In this document: in pieces, positions 17,845 to 27,326 of the stretch | Layout: each line of letters starts with the position of its first letter | Numbering within the stretch: position 1 is the stretch's first letter | From: Citreicoccus inhibens | Lineage (GTDB): Bacteria; Myxococcota; Myxococcia; Myxococcales; Myxococcaceae | NCBI RefSeq assembly: GCF_019039035.1 | Contig: NZ_JAHNZT010000012.1 | Span: 1 to 64,000 of the forward strand | DNA length: 64,000 nucleotides | Reading direction: 5' to 3' | Notes under the pieces: model-generated | Told to the model about the DNA's origin: nothing | What the model saw: only the letters and a program-made list of their open reading frames with translations | Database searches by the model: none | Program-made: the position numbers and the translations under genes

Positions 17845-18561
17845 TCACACGAGCGGGTGTCCGCCGTCCACGTGCAACACGGAGCCGGTGGTGAAGCTGT
17901 TCTCCATGAGGAACAGCACCGCGTGCGCCACGTCCTCCGGCGTCCCCACCCGACCCACCGGCAGGCGCCGAGCCATGGCGTCGAACCGCTCGGCCTTCGC
18001 GCTCCCCGCGAGCTTGTCCCAGATGGGCGTGTCCACCCAGCCCGGCGACACCAGGTTGACCCGCAGGGGCGCCAGCTCCACCGCCAGCGCCCGCGCGAGC
18101 CCCTCCAGCGCTCCGTTCACCGCCGCCACCAAGGCGCCCCTCGGCGCGGGCCGCTGCGCCGCGATGCCGCCCGTCAACGTGAACGAGCCTCCCACCTCGA
18201 TGTGCTTCACCGCGTGCTTGGCCAACAACAGCGACGACGTGAACTTCGAGTCGATGAAACTCCGCGCGCCCGCGAGGTCCAGCTCGCGCACCGGCTGGTA
18301 GGCTCGCGTCACATCCGCCGCCGTGGTGACCAGATGACGGAAGGAGCCCACGCGGGCGAAGAGGCGCTCCACGTCCTCCTCCCGCGTGATGTCCGCCTCG
18401 CATGCTTGAATGCCCTTCGCCTCGCCGCCCAGCTCCGCCACCCCGGCGTCCAGCTTCGTCCGCGAGCGCCCCACGATGACCGCCTGCCCGCCTCGGCGCA
18501 GCACCTCCCGCGCCACCCCGAGCCCGATGCCCGAACCGCCTCCGACAATGACCACTTTCAT
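17845..18561 (-). CDS. SDR-fold protein lacking the usual catalytic residues
   Basis: The 238-residue protein has a normal Rossmann start (VVIVGGGSGIGLGVA) and the C-terminal pattern VNLVSPGWVDTPIW and SVLHVDGGHP of classical SDRs. The active site is changed: where YxxxK is expected the sequence is LVAAVNGALEGL, so V145 and N149 replace Tyr and Lys, and the catalytic Ser position reads TGG. I know of an SDR subgroup with an AALNGA-type motif, but its chemistry is unclear. The start at 18561 is set by GGAGGT upstream. It is divergent from a LysR-type gene, which is its likely regulator. Confidence 0.88.
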   Translation of the reverse strand: MKVVIVGGGSGIGLGVAREVLRRGGQAVIVGRSRTKLDAGVAELGGEAKGIQACEADITREEDVERLFARVGSFRHLVTTAADVTRAYQPVRELDLAGARSFIDSKFTSSLLLAKHAVKHIEVGGSFTLTGGIAAQRPAPRGALVAAVNGALEGLARALAVELAPLRVNLVSPGWVDTPIWDKLAGSAKAERFDAMARRLPVGRVGTPEDVAHAVLFLMENSFTTGSVLHVDGGHPLV

Positions 18562-18698
18562 GTGCCACCTCCCGCCTGGGGCCTCGCGCTGACTCCTCCG
18601 CGCGGGCCTGATAGATGCGGGCACCGTTCCATGGCGCGCGTGTGCGCCGGAAACGGGAAGTTCCGTTCACCCCCATCGGCGTTTCCGAAGGAAGGGTC

Positions 18699-19592
18699 GT
18701 GAAGCTCAGACAGTTGGAGACGTTCCGCACCGTCGCTCGCACGCTCAACTTCCGCCGCGCGGCCGAGCAACTCCACTACGCCCAGTCCAGCATCACCGAG
18801 CAGATTCAAGGACTGGAGTCCGACCTGGACGTGGCCCTGTTCGACCGGACCGGCCGCGTGCTGCGCCTCACCGAGGCCGGCGCCCGCCTGCTGTCCTACG
18901 CGGACCAGATGCTGGCGCTCGCCGAGGAGGCGCGCACCGCGCTCCAGGAGCACGACTCCGAGCTCTCGGGGACGCTGACCATCTGGGCCCCGGAGACCCT
19001 CTGCGCCCGGCGCCTGCCCGGGCTGCTCACCGCCTTCCACGCCCACCACCCGCGCGTCCGCCTGGTGGTCAGCCCCAAGGGCCGCGCCGAGATCCTCCAG
19101 GGCCTGCGCGGCCAGGAGATAGACCTGGGCATCTTCCTGGGCGAGGTGCCCTCGGGCATCGCGGTCCACTGCGAGCAGCTCGCCACCGAGCCCCTGTGCC
19201 TCGTGGCCCCGCCCGGCCACGCGCTCACCCAGCGCGACCGCGTGCTCGCGGACGACCTGCGGCCCTGGCCCTTCATCTCCACCGAGCAGGGCTGCGCCTA
19301 CCGCGACCTCTTCGAGCGCGCCTGGACCGAGGTGGAGGGGAAGCCCGCCGTGGTCGCGGAGATGGGCAGCGTCACCGCCGTCGCGCGGTGCGTGGCCTCG
19401 GGCATGGGGCTCGCCGTGCTGCCCCACGTCGCGGTGAGCGACGAGGTGTCCCGCGGCGAATTGGTGCCCCTGCCCTGGCCGTCGCTGGCGGCCGCGGGCA
19501 TCTGGTTCGCGTGGAGCGGACGGCGGTTGTCCCCCGCCGCCGCCGCGTTCCTGCGCACCGTGCGCGAGGAGCCCTGGGACCGCGCCGCCTGA
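18699..19592 (+). CDS. LysR-family transcriptional regulator
   Basis: The 297-residue protein has the LysR helix-turn-helix at residues 1-60 (LRQLETFRTVARTLNFRRAA, QSSITEQIQGLE, LFDRTGRVLRLTEAG) and a periplasmic-binding-protein-like effector domain from about 90 (GTLTIWAPETLCARRLPGLL; DLGIFLGEVP; CVASGMGLAVLPH). Translation most likely starts at the GTG at 18699, directly preceded by AAGGAAGGG; the open frame from 18615 is an artefact. The divergent SDR gene, 137 bases away, is the expected target. The effector is not known. Confidence 0.93.
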   Translation: MKLRQLETFRTVARTLNFRRAAEQLHYAQSSITEQIQGLESDLDVALFDRTGRVLRLTEAGARLLSYADQMLALAEEARTALQEHDSELSGTLTIWAPETLCARRLPGLLTAFHAHHPRVRLVVSPKGRAEILQGLRGQEIDLGIFLGEVPSGIAVHCEQLATEPLCLVAPPGHALTQRDRVLADDLRPWPFISTEQGCAYRDLFERAWTEVEGKPAVVAEMGSVTAVARCVASGMGLAVLPHVAVSDEVSRGELVPLPWPSLAAAGIWFAWSGRRLSPAAAAFLRTVREEPWDRAA

Positions 19593-19604
19593 GCGCGCGC
19601 GGCG

Positions 19605-21461
19605 TCAGTCTCGCCGGCCCAGCGTGCGATCGAGGTTGTACGCCGCGCTGATGAGCGACAGGTGCGTCAGCGCCTGCGGGAAGTTGCCGAGCGCCTCGCC
19701 TGACGGGCCCGTCTGCTCGGCGTACAGCCCCACGTGGTTGGCATAGCCGAGCATCCGCTCGAAGGTGAGCCGCGCCTCTTCCAGCAGGTCCGGCCGCGCC
19801 ACGCTCGCGCGCGTCATCGCCTCCACCAACCAGAAGCTGCAGAGGTTGAAGGTGCCCTCGCGACCGGCAATCCCATCCAACGTCGCGTCCACGTCGTAGC
19901 GGTACACCAGACCGTCCGACACCAAGCCGCCCTCGGACGGCGGGCGGCGCATGGCATCCAGCGTGGAGATCATCCGAGGGTCCACCGGCGAGGAGAAGAA
20001 CACGAGCGGCATGAGCAGGTTCGCCGCGTCCAGCGAGTCCCGGCCGTACGCCTGGATGAAGGCCTGGCGACTCGAGCTCCAGCCGTTGGCCATGATGTCC
20101 TCGAAGATGGCGTCGCGCACGGCCAGCCAGCGCGGCCGAGGCGCGGGGAAGCTGCGCTTGTCCGCCAGGCGGATGGCCCGGTCCACCGCCACCCAGCACA
20201 TCAGCTTCGAGTACACGAAGTGCCGCCGCCCGCCGCGCACCTCCCAGATGCCCTCGTCCGGCTGCTGCCAGTGGTCACACACCCAATCCACCAGCCGCCG
20301 CAGGTGCCTCCAGAAGTCATACGAGATGGGCGCGGCGTACTTGTTGGAGAGGTACACCGAGTCCATCAGCTCGCCGTAGATGTCGAGCTGGAGTTGATCC
20401 GCCGCCGCGTTGCCGATGCGCACGGGCTGCGCGCCGCCGTAGCCGCACAGATGAGACAGCTCCTCCTCGTCCGGCACCTGGCTGCCATTCACGGCGAACA
20501 TCAGCGGCAGCGGCCCGTCCCCGTGCTCCGCGCAGCGAGACTCCACCCAGTGCATGAAGGCGGCGGCCTCCTGCCGGAAGCCGATGCGGATGAACGCGTA
20601 GATGGTGAAGGCCGCGTCGCGCAGCCAGCAGAAGCGGTAGTCCCAGTTGCGCGTGCCGCCGGGGAACTCGGGGAGGCTGCACGTGGGCGCGGCCACGATG
20701 GCCCCCGAGGGCGCGTACGTCATCAGCTTCAGCGCCAGCGCCGAGCGCTGCACCGTCTCGCGCCAGCGCCCCGTGTACTGACAGCCCGCGAGCCAGTGCC
20801 GCCAGTAGAGCACCGTGTCGCGGAAGAGATGCTCGGAGGACTCGTGGTCATGCACCTGGTGCTCGCAGGACGCGGAGGCCCCCTCGCGCAAGGTGAAGAC
20901 CGCGGACTGGTTCGCCTTCAAGACGAAGCGCGCCACCAACCCGTCGCCCTCGCGCGCCATGGGCACGGAGCCCGTGAGCGTCATCCGCAGCGCGTCCGAC
21001 ACGAAGGTGGCCCCGCCGGGGATGAGCTGCGTCTGGTGCGCCGTGCGGCCGTAGTTGAACGCGGGGAAGCACTCCATCGCGAAGGACATCTCGCCGCGCA
21101 CCACGCGCACGCGCCGGAGCACCACGCGGCCCTCGTCCTCCGCGCTGCTGCCCATGGGCATGAAGTCGATGGTCTCCGCCACGCCGTCCGGCGAGTAGAA
21201 GCGCGTCACCAGCACGTTCGTGTCGGGCCAATAGAACTGCTTGTTGTGCACGCCGTCCGGCGCGGGGGCGATGCGCCAGTATCCGCCTCGCTCCGGATCC
21301 AACAGCGCCGCGAAGAGGCTGGGACTGTCGAAGTGGGGGAAGCACAACCAGTCGATGGTGCCCTCGGTCCCCACCAGCGCCACCGTCCGCAGGTCTCCGA
21401 TGATGCCGTGATTCTCGATGGGCACCGACTTGCGTGCCCGCCCTCCGTCCGTGGGACTCAC
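19605..21461 (-). CDS. Glycoside hydrolase family 15 protein (glucoamylase-like)
   Basis: The 618-residue enzyme is a bacterial GH15 glycosidase; relatives include glucoamylases and trehalases that invert the anomeric centre. The N-terminal beta domain has [20 protein letters not shown] and [20 protein letters not shown]; the (alpha/alpha)6 domain has the diagnostic [18 protein letters not shown] and later [15 protein letters not shown]. No signal peptide is visible, so it acts on intracellular sugar, perhaps glycogen, maltodextrin or trehalose. The start is a GTG at 21461 whose last two bases begin the TGA of the upstream glucose-dehydrogenase-like gene (GTGA), so the two are translationally coupled. 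The open frame beyond this GTG lies within that gene and is not used. Confidence 0.93.
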   Translation of the reverse strand: MSPTDGGRARKSVPIENHGIIGDLRTVALVGTEGTIDWLCFPHFDSPSLFAALLDPERGGYWRIAPAPDGVHNKQFYWPDTNVLVTRFYSPDGVAETIDFMPMGSSAEDEGRVVLRRVRVVRGEMSFAMECFPAFNYGRTAHQTQLIPGGATFVSDALRMTLTGSVPMAREGDGLVARFVLKANQSAVFTLREGASASCEHQVHDHESSEHLFRDTVLYWRHWLAGCQYTGRWRETVQRSALALKLMTYAPSGAIVAAPTCSLPEFPGGTRNWDYRFCWLRDAAFTIYAFIRIGFRQEAAAFMHWVESRCAEHGDGPLPLMFAVNGSQVPDEEELSHLCGYGGAQPVRIGNAAADQLQLDIYGELMDSVYLSNKYAAPISYDFWRHLRRLVDWVCDHWQQPDEGIWEVRGGRRHFVYSKLMCWVAVDRAIRLADKRSFPAPRPRWLAVRDAIFEDIMANGWSSSRQAFIQAYGRDSLDAANLLMPLVFFSSPVDPRMISTLDAMRRPPSEGGLVSDGLVYRYDVDATLDGIAGREGTFNLCSFWLVEAMTRASVARPDLLEEARLTFERMLGYANHVGLYAEQTGPSGEALGNFPQALTHLSLISAAYNLDRTLGRRD

Positions 21462-22555
21462 CGCGCGGCCTCCTGGAAGGAGATGACGTGCTTGATGCCG
21501 CCCAGCCGTCCCTCCACCACCTGGGAGAATGCTTCCGGTGGGTGCCGCGCGGTGATGAGCCGCTCCAGCCCGCCTGGCCACCGGGCACGGAAGCGCTCCA
21601 GGTTCTCCAGCGCGCGCGTGAAGTCCTCACTGCCGGCGTTCACCGTGCCCAGCACCACCTGGTTCCACAGCACGAGCTGACGCAGCACCTCCTCGCCCGC
21701 CAGGTGCAGGTGCTCCTTGCGGCCAGGCACGCCCGTGAAGATGAGCACGCCGTTGGGCCCCAGGGCGCGCAGCGTGTCGAAGGCCACGGTGCTGGAGCCC
21801 GTGGCCTCGTAGATCACGTCCACGGGCCCCGCCTTCGCCTTGAGCTCCTCCACCGTGACCTGCTGGGAGGAGAGGTACGGGGCGCCCACTGCCTCGGCCG
21901 CCGAGGCCTTCACGTTGGGCGGCGGGCTGCGCGAGTACACCGTGGTCGCGTAGCCCAGGCCCATCAGCGCCATCGCGCCGAGCTGCCCCACCGGCCCCGC
22001 CCCCAGCACCACCGCGTTCCCAGGCGCCTGCTTGTAGGGCAGCCGCGCCTGGATGCGCGCCGCCTCGCGCAGGGCCTTCTCCGCGATGGTGAGCGGCTCG
22101 GTGAGCACCGCCACGTCGCGCAGCGAGTCCTCGGCGCGGTGCAGGTACATCATGTCCTCGACGAAGAACTCGGCGCAGAAGCCGTGCGCGCCTTGGATGC
22201 CGCGCTCGGTGTAGTCGCCGGTGACGCAGAAGTCCGGGTGCTCGTAGCAACACGCGGGGCAGTGCGCGTGCGGACACGGCCGGCGCACCCGAGGCACCAC
22301 CAGGTCCCCGGGGCGGAAGTCGCGCACGTGCGCACCCACCTCCACCACCTGCCCCAGGCACTCATGCCCCAGCACGAGGTGGCTCTCGCCCGGGGGCGGC
22401 GCGCCGTGCAGCCCTTGGAGGATGTCCTTGTCGGTGCCGCACACGCCCACCTCCAGCGTGCGCACGCGGACCTCGGTGGGGGAGTGGAGCCGAGGCTCCG
22501 GAGCATCGATGACGCGAACCTCGCGCGAGGGGTAGGCGATGGCGACGGCCTTCAT
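21458..22555 (-). CDS. Glucose 1-dehydrogenase-like zinc dehydrogenase
   Basis: This 365-residue medium-chain dehydrogenase resembles archaeal and bacterial glucose 1-dehydrogenases. Evidence: [10 protein letters not shown] (catalytic zinc Cys39), LGHECLG (H64/E65), the structural-zinc lobe with cysteines near 94, 99, 102 and 110, then [15 protein letters not shown], which is characteristic of the glucose dehydrogenase branch, and EPLTIAEKA. The nucleotide loop is [12 protein letters not shown]. It would oxidise glucose to gluconolactone with NAD(P)+. The start at 22555 is preceded by GGAG at seven bases. It is followed by a GH15 hydrolase in a GTGA overlap, which supports a sugar substrate. 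Confidence 0.9.
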   Translation of the reverse strand: MKAVAIAYPSREVRVIDAPEPRLHSPTEVRVRTLEVGVCGTDKDILQGLHGAPPPGESHLVLGHECLGQVVEVGAHVRDFRPGDLVVPRVRRPCPHAHCPACCYEHPDFCVTGDYTERGIQGAHGFCAEFFVEDMMYLHRAEDSLRDVAVLTEPLTIAEKALREAARIQARLPYKQAPGNAVVLGAGPVGQLGAMALMGLGYATTVYSRSPPPNVKASAAEAVGAPYLSSQQVTVEELKAKAGPVDVIYEATGSSTVAFDTLRALGPNGVLIFTGVPGRKEHLHLAGEEVLRQLVLWNQVVLGTVNAGSEDFTRALENLERFRARWPGGLERLITARHPPEAFSQVVEGRLGGIKHVISFQEAAR

Positions 22556-22730
22556 CCACGGACTCCGGGCAGGCGTGTGAAAGGGCCCAGTCGATGCCCG
22601 AAGCCCCCAGCGCATGCACCGCCCCCGCGGGCCGAGGGCCCGGTGGTGAACACGCTCGCGCGCGCGGGTGCCCAGGGGTCAACGCCAAAAGCGCTGCCGT
22701 CGCCCCGCGCTCGGGTCTATAGACAGGCCC

Positions 22731-23300
22731 GTGAGTCCCTCGGTCCCCGCCCGCTCGCCGTCGTACACACCCTCGCGACCCAGCCGCGCCACGGCCATTG
22801 GCGCGGGGGCCTTCCTGCTGCTCGCCCTGCCCTTCCTGGTGCTGGGCCTGTGGCTGATGGATGGGAAGTCTCGCGTGGAGCTGCGCTGCGAGCCCTCGGG
22901 GGGGCCGTGCGTCCTGTCCCGCGCCGGCTGGCTCACCCGCGAGGAGGTGGGGCGCTATCCGCGCGAGGCCCTCCAAGGCGTGAAGCTGGACCGGACGCGC
23001 AGCGCTCGCCGCGCCCGTCAGCCCATCTTCCGCCCCGTGTTGGAGACCACCTCCGGCCCCCAGCCGCTGGCCTCGCAGTGGCTGGAGGATGAGGCCGAGG
23101 CGCTGCGGTTCGTGGACGCGGCGCGCGCGTACCTCGCCTCGCCCACGCCCTCGGCCGAGGGAATCGTGCGCGATGACCGCCGCCCCAACCTGCGCGTGGG
23201 CGGCGCCTTCACGGGCGTGGGGCTGGTGCTGCTGGGCGTCTGTGGTTGGTTGCTCGCGCGCACCCGCGCCCATCGGCGCGCGGAGGCCCGAGCGCCCTGA
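22731..23300 (+). CDS. Two-TM membrane protein of unknown function
   Basis: The product of 189 residues has membrane segments at about residues 25-45 (GAGAFLLLALPFLVLGLWLM) and 155-175 (GVGLVLLGVCGWLLA), with about 105 residues between them. The middle part (CVLSRAGWLTREEVGRYP; LEDEAEALRFVDAARAYL) looks like a membrane-associated PH-like or DUF3592-like beta domain, but I do not recognise the family with confidence. The start is a GTG at 22731 with ACAGG upstream; the frame extends back to 22668 without support. A methyltransferase gene follows about 50 bases downstream on the same strand. Confidence 0.65.
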   Translation: MSPSVPARSPSYTPSRPSRATAIGAGAFLLLALPFLVLGLWLMDGKSRVELRCEPSGGPCVLSRAGWLTREEVGRYPREALQGVKLDRTRSARRARQPIFRPVLETTSGPQPLASQWLEDEAEALRFVDAARAYLASPTPSAEGIVRDDRRPNLRVGGAFTGVGLVLLGVCGWLLARTRAHRRAEARAP

Positions 23301-23351
23301 GTCTCGGGGTGGACCGCGACGCGCGCCACGTCCCCGTGCTACCCCGTGGCC

Positions 23352-24515
23352 ATGTCCGCTCCCCACCCCGCCCCTCCGACTCCGGCCGCAGCGCCGCCCT
23401 CCGAGCCGCGCGCTGGCGCCGCGTTCACCTGGCGCTCGGAGAGCGAGGAGCCCGCGCCCACCCGGCTGGCCCCGGTGGATGACCGCCTGCGCGCGGACAC
23501 GGCGCTCAAGCGGGTGCGGCGCGGCGAGTTCCTCCTGTACCAGGGGGACTTCCACAACGCCCGGCAGCTCCTCGGCGCGCTGGGGCGCCGCCTCCCTCAG
23601 CCGCCTGCCGCGCGCACCCCGCTGGAGGCCTTCCGCGCGGAGCGCAGGGCGCGCCAGCTCGAGCACGACACGCTCTCCCGCATCGTCGTCGCGCTCGACC
23701 GCGGCTACCGCCTCGCCCTCGCTCGCGCGCCGGACGTGGCGAGCGCGTGCCGTCAGGTCTGGGGCGAGCCCGAGACGGACACCACCGTCGTCCCCCTCAA
23801 GCAGCTGTTGGGCATGCTCGGCGCGGCGGAGTGGCGCCGCAAGGGACTGGCCGTGCCCGGGCTCTCCGGTCTGCTGCACCCGCACTACGGCGTCTACCTG
23901 CCCACGCGCACCGACTACGTGGAGTTGCTGCTCGCGCTGCCCGCGCCGAAGGGGCTGCGTGTGTTCGACGTGGGCACCGGCACGGGCGTCCTCTCCCTCC
24001 TGCTGCTCCAGCGCGGCGCGGCCTCCGCCGTGGCCACGGACTGCGACAGCCGCGCGGTGGCCTGCGCCCGCGAGAACGCGGAGCGCCTGGGGCTCGCCCA
24101 GCGCTTCCAGGTGGCCCAGGCCGACCTCTTCCCTCCCGGTCAGGCGGACCGGGTGGTGTGCAACCCTCCGTGGATCCCCGAGCCGCCCAAGAACCGGGTG
24201 GACCGCGCCGTCTTCGACGAGGACAGCCAGTTCCTCCGGCGCTTCCTGGAGGGGCTCCCGGACGCGCTCGCGCCCGGCGGCGAGGGGCTGCTCCTGCTGT
24301 CGGACCTCGCCGTGCTGCTCGGCCTGCGCCCGCCCGGCTGGCTCGCCGAGGAGTTCGCGCGGTGTGGGCTGGTGGTGAAGGCGAGCCACTCCACCCCGGC
24401 GCGCCACGGCAAGGCGAAGGACCGCGAGGACCCGCTGCACGCCGCGCGCTCGCGCGAGGTCACCACGCTCTACCGCCTGGTGCCCGAGCCAACGCGGCGC
24501 CGCCCGCCCGGCTGA
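23352..24515 (+). CDS. SAM-dependent methyltransferase with NPPW motif
   Basis: The 387-residue protein has a class I methyltransferase core in its C-terminal half: motif I FDVGTGTGVLSLLLL, the acidic strand ATDCDSRAV and motif IV NPPWIPE. The NPP[WY] signature is found in MTS/HemK-type enzymes that methylate glutamine amides or nucleobase amino groups. The N-terminal 170 residues form a family-specific helical region (LKRVRRGEFLLYQGDFHNARQLL) that may bind substrate. The start is either the GTG at 23346 or the ATG at 23352; neither has a clear ribosome site. The substrate is unknown. The ABC transporter genes follow 10 bases downstream, so all four may be one transcript. Confidence 0.88.
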   Translation: MSAPHPAPPTPAAAPPSEPRAGAAFTWRSESEEPAPTRLAPVDDRLRADTALKRVRRGEFLLYQGDFHNARQLLGALGRRLPQPPAARTPLEAFRAERRARQLEHDTLSRIVVALDRGYRLALARAPDVASACRQVWGEPETDTTVVPLKQLLGMLGAAEWRRKGLAVPGLSGLLHPHYGVYLPTRTDYVELLLALPAPKGLRVFDVGTGTGVLSLLLLQRGAASAVATDCDSRAVACARENAERLGLAQRFQVAQADLFPPGQADRVVCNPPWIPEPPKNRVDRAVFDEDSQFLRRFLEGLPDALAPGGEGLLLLSDLAVLLGLRPPGWLAEEFARCGLVVKASHSTPARHGKAKDREDPLHAARSREVTTLYRLVPEPTRRRPPG

Positions 24516-24525
24516 CCGCCCCCGC

Positions 24526-25470
24526 GTGACAGCGCGGTGGGGCGTGCCCAGCTTGAACCCGATGGTCCGCGCCCTGCTCGCCCGCTGGAAGAAATGGCGG
24601 AGTTCGCTGCGTCTGCTCCAGCCGGCGCACGTGGACCCCGGTCGCGCCAAGATTTCCATTGCCCAGCTCGGTCATCGCTACGCCAACAAGGTGGTGGCGC
24701 TCCACGACGTGAACCTCAACGTCCGGACCGGCGAGTTCGTCTGCCTGCTCGGCCCCTCGGGCTGCGGGAAGTCCACGCTGCTCTTCGCCCTGGCGGGCCA
24801 CGTGGAGCCCACCGGCGGCACCGTCTCCATCGACGGGAAGCGCATCCACGGCCCCGGGCCGGACCGCCTGCTCATGTTCCAGGAGGCGGCGCTGTTCCCC
24901 TGGCTCACCGTGCGCGGCAACATCACCTTCGCCCTGGCCGCGCGAGGCATCCCGCGCGACGAGCGCCGCGCCCGCGCGGACACCTTCATCCGCCGCGTGC
25001 AGCTCACCGGCTTCGAGGACTCGCTGCCGCACCAGCTCTCCGGCGGCATGAAGATGCGCGCCAGCCTGGCCCGCGCGCTCGCGGTGGACCCCGCCGTGCT
25101 CCTGATGGACGAGCCCTTCGGCTCGCTCGACGCCCAGACGCGCGTGCACATGCAGGAGCTGCTGCAATCCATCTGGATGCGCACCGCGAAGACCATCGTC
25201 TTCGTCACCCACGACGTGCAGGAGGCGCTGATGCTGGGCACGCGCGTGGTGCTGATGGCGCCTCGGCCGGGGCGCGTGGTTCGCGACCTGGAGGTGCACC
25301 TGCCCATGCCTCGTTCGATGGAGGACGCCCGGCTGACGGAGATGGCGCGCCACGTCCGCCGGCTCCTTCGCCACTTCGAGGTCCCTGACTCCGAGCACCC
25401 CACGCCCCCGCCCCGCCGCGCCCTGCCCGCGCGCGGGCTGCTGCGCCCCAGTCCCCTCCCGTCAAGGTGA
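24526..25470 (+). CDS. ABC transporter ATP-binding protein (SsuB/TauB type)
   Basis: The 314-residue ATPase has Walker A GPSGCGKST, a Q-loop in LLMFQEAALFPWLT, the signature LSGGM, Walker B VLLMDEPFGSLD and the H-loop VTHDVQEAL. The EAALFPWLTV and DVQEALMLGTRVVLM segments are typical of the nitrate/taurine/sulfonate importer class. The start is unclear: GTG at 24526, GTG at 24544 and ATG at 24562 are all in frame. A basic 35-residue N-terminal extension and a Pro-rich C-terminal tail are unusual for the class. The permease gene overlaps or follows immediately. It should energise uptake of a sulfonate, nitrate or related anion; the substrate is not determined. Confidence 0.93.
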   Translation: MTARWGVPSLNPMVRALLARWKKWRSSLRLLQPAHVDPGRAKISIAQLGHRYANKVVALHDVNLNVRTGEFVCLLGPSGCGKSTLLFALAGHVEPTGGTVSIDGKRIHGPGPDRLLMFQEAALFPWLTVRGNITFALAARGIPRDERRARADTFIRRVQLTGFEDSLPHQLSGGMKMRASLARALAVDPAVLLMDEPFGSLDAQTRVHMQELLQSIWMRTAKTIVFVTHDVQEALMLGTRVVLMAPRPGRVVRDLEVHLPMPRSMEDARLTEMARHVRRLLRHFEVPDSEHPTPPPRRALPARGLLRPSPLPSR

Positions 25471-25475
25471 GCGCC

Positions 25476-26237
25476 ATGAAGAAATGGGCACAGAAGCTGG
25501 GCATGGTGGCGCTGCTGCTGGCCCTCTGGGAGGGCCTGTCGCGCTCGGGCATCTGGTCGCCCCACCTCTTCCCCGGCCCCATGAAGGTCGCGGAGAGCCT
25601 GGTGGCCATGGCCAAGGATGGACGGCTGGGCTCGGCCACGCTGCGCTCGCTGGGGCGGTTGAGCCGCGCGTATCTCCTGTCCGTGTCCATTGGCGTTCCC
25701 CTGGGGCTGCTCACCGCGCGGGTGGCGTTCTTCCGCAACGCGGTGAAGCCCGTGGTGATGGGGCTGCAGGCCCTGCCCTCCATCTGCTGGCTGCCGCTGG
25801 CGCTCTTGTGGTTCGGGCTGACGGACGCGGCCATCCTCTTCGTGGTGGTGATGGGCAGCGTGCTGAGCATCGCCATCGCCACGGAGGACGCGGTCAACGG
25901 GTTGGATCCGCAGCTGGCGCGCGTGGCCAGCACGTTGGGCGTGCGCGGCCCGCGCTTCTACTTCGGCGTGCTGCTGCCCGGCGCGCTGCCCGGCATCGTC
26001 ACGGGCCTCAAGCTCGGCTGGAGCTTCGCGTGGCGCGCGCTCCTCGCGGGCGAGCTGCTCTTCGTCTCGGGCGGCCTGGGCCAGCTGCTCACCATGGGCC
26101 GCGAGCTGATGGACGTGCCGCAGGTGATGGCGGTCATGGTGGCCATCATCGTCATTGGCATCGCGGTGGACCGCGTCCTCTTCCAGACAGTGGAGACGCG
26201 GCTGCGGCGGCGCTGGGGCCTCACCGCCACGGTGTGA
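25476..26237 (+). CDS. ABC transporter permease (SsuC/TauC type)
   Basis: The protein of about 253 residues is a BPD-transporter inner-membrane component with about six membrane helices (LGMVALLLALWEGLS; AYLLSVSIGVPLGLL; AAILFVVVMGSVLSIAI; VMAVMVAIIVIGIAV). The coupling-helix EAA-like segment is VASTLGVRGPRFYFGVLLPGALPGIVTGL. The ATG at 25476 is preceded by AAGGTGA; a GTG at 25467 overlaps the upstream TGA and is the alternative. It pairs with the ATPase before it and the binding lipoprotein after it in an SsuBCA-like order. Confidence 0.93.
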   Translation: MKKWAQKLGMVALLLALWEGLSRSGIWSPHLFPGPMKVAESLVAMAKDGRLGSATLRSLGRLSRAYLLSVSIGVPLGLLTARVAFFRNAVKPVVMGLQALPSICWLPLALLWFGLTDAAILFVVVMGSVLSIAIATEDAVNGLDPQLARVASTLGVRGPRFYFGVLLPGALPGIVTGLKLGWSFAWRALLAGELLFVSGGLGQLLTMGRELMDVPQVMAVMVAIIVIGIAVDRVLFQTVETRLRRRWGLTATV

Positions 26238-26303
26238 GCCGCCCAACGCTCGGGTGCGGCGGGCGTTGAAAACAACCCGAGCCCATCGCCACGTTGGCGG
26301 CGT

Positions 26304-27320
26304 ATGCGCCTGCTTCGCTCCTCTTCGCGCCCGCTGCTCCTGTTGTGCCTCGCCGTGGTGTCACTCGCGGGCTGCAAGCGCGAGTCATCCCCGTCCGGCG
26401 CCGACTCGCCGCTGCGCCTGGGCTTCTTCCCCAACATCACCCACGGTCAGGCGTTGGTGGGGGACGCCGAGGGCGTCTTCGCCGCGCAGCCGGGCGTGGG
26501 CCGGCTGGAGGTGATGCAGTTCAACGCGGGCCCCGCCGCCATGGAGGCGCTGGTGGGCGGCTCGCTGGACGTCTCGTACGTGGGGCCCGGTCCCGCCATC
26601 AACACGTACCTCAAGGCGGGCAAGGACCTGCGCATCATCGCGGGCGCGGTGAACGGCGGCGCGGTGCTGGTGGTGAAGTCCGTCCGGACGCCCGCCGAGC
26701 TGAAGGGCAAGAAGCTGGCCACTCCGCAGCTCGGCAACACGCAGGACATCGCGCTGAGGCATTGGCTGAAGGCCCAGGGGCTGAGCATCTCCGCGGACCA
26801 GGGCGGCGACGTGCAGGTGGTGCCCATCAGCAACGCGGACATCCTGGGCCAGTACCTGCGCGGCGCCATCGAGGGCGCGTGGGTGCCGGAGCCCTGGGGC
26901 GCGCGCATGCTGGCCGAGGGAGGGGGCCACATCCTGGTGAACGAGAAGGACCTGTGGCCCGACGGGCGCTTCCCCACCACCGTGCTGGTGACGACGCGCA
27001 AGATGATGGAGACGCAGCGCCCGCGGCTGCTCGCGCTCGTTCGCGCGCACGTGCAGCTGACCGAGCGCTGGAAGGCGAACCCCACCGCGTTCGCCATCTC
27101 CGTCAACTCGGCCTTCGGTCGCATCACCCACAAGCCGCTGGCGACGCCCGTGCTGCAGAATGCCTTCTCCCGGCTCCAGCCCAGCCTGGACCCGGTGCCT
27201 TCGGCGCTGAAGGAGTCCGCGCGCCACGCCCACGAGCTGGGCTTCATTCCCAGCGATGACATCGAGGGGCTGGTGGACCTGAGCCTGCTTGACGAGGTGC
27301 GTGGCGCGGCGAAGCCTTGA
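26304..27320 (+). CDS. ABC transporter substrate-binding lipoprotein (SsuA-like)
   Basis: The 338-residue binding protein has a type II signal with lipobox LAGC (C24) and the SsuA/NMT1-like fold: LRLGFFPNITHGQALVGDAEG, ALVGGSLDVSYVGPGPAIN, the hinge segment LKGKKLATPQLGNTQDIAL and WVPEPWGARML. Proteins of this group bind sulfonates, nitrate, taurine or thiamine precursors; the FFPNITHGQAL and YVGPGPAINTYLK segments are closest to aliphatic-sulfonate binders. It should deliver ligand to the preceding permease/ATPase. It converges on the secreted-protein gene with about six bases between stops. Confidence 0.93.
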   Translation: MRLLRSSSRPLLLLCLAVVSLAGCKRESSPSGADSPLRLGFFPNITHGQALVGDAEGVFAAQPGVGRLEVMQFNAGPAAMEALVGGSLDVSYVGPGPAINTYLKAGKDLRIIAGAVNGGAVLVVKSVRTPAELKGKKLATPQLGNTQDIALRHWLKAQGLSISADQGGDVQVVPISNADILGQYLRGAIEGAWVPEPWGARMLAEGGGHILVNEKDLWPDGRFPTTVLVTTRKMMETQRPRLLALVRAHVQLTERWKANPTAFAISVNSAFGRITHKPLATPVLQNAFSRLQPSLDPVPSALKESARHAHELGFIPSDDIEGLVDLSLLDEVRGAAKP

Positions 27321-27326
27321 GCCTGC

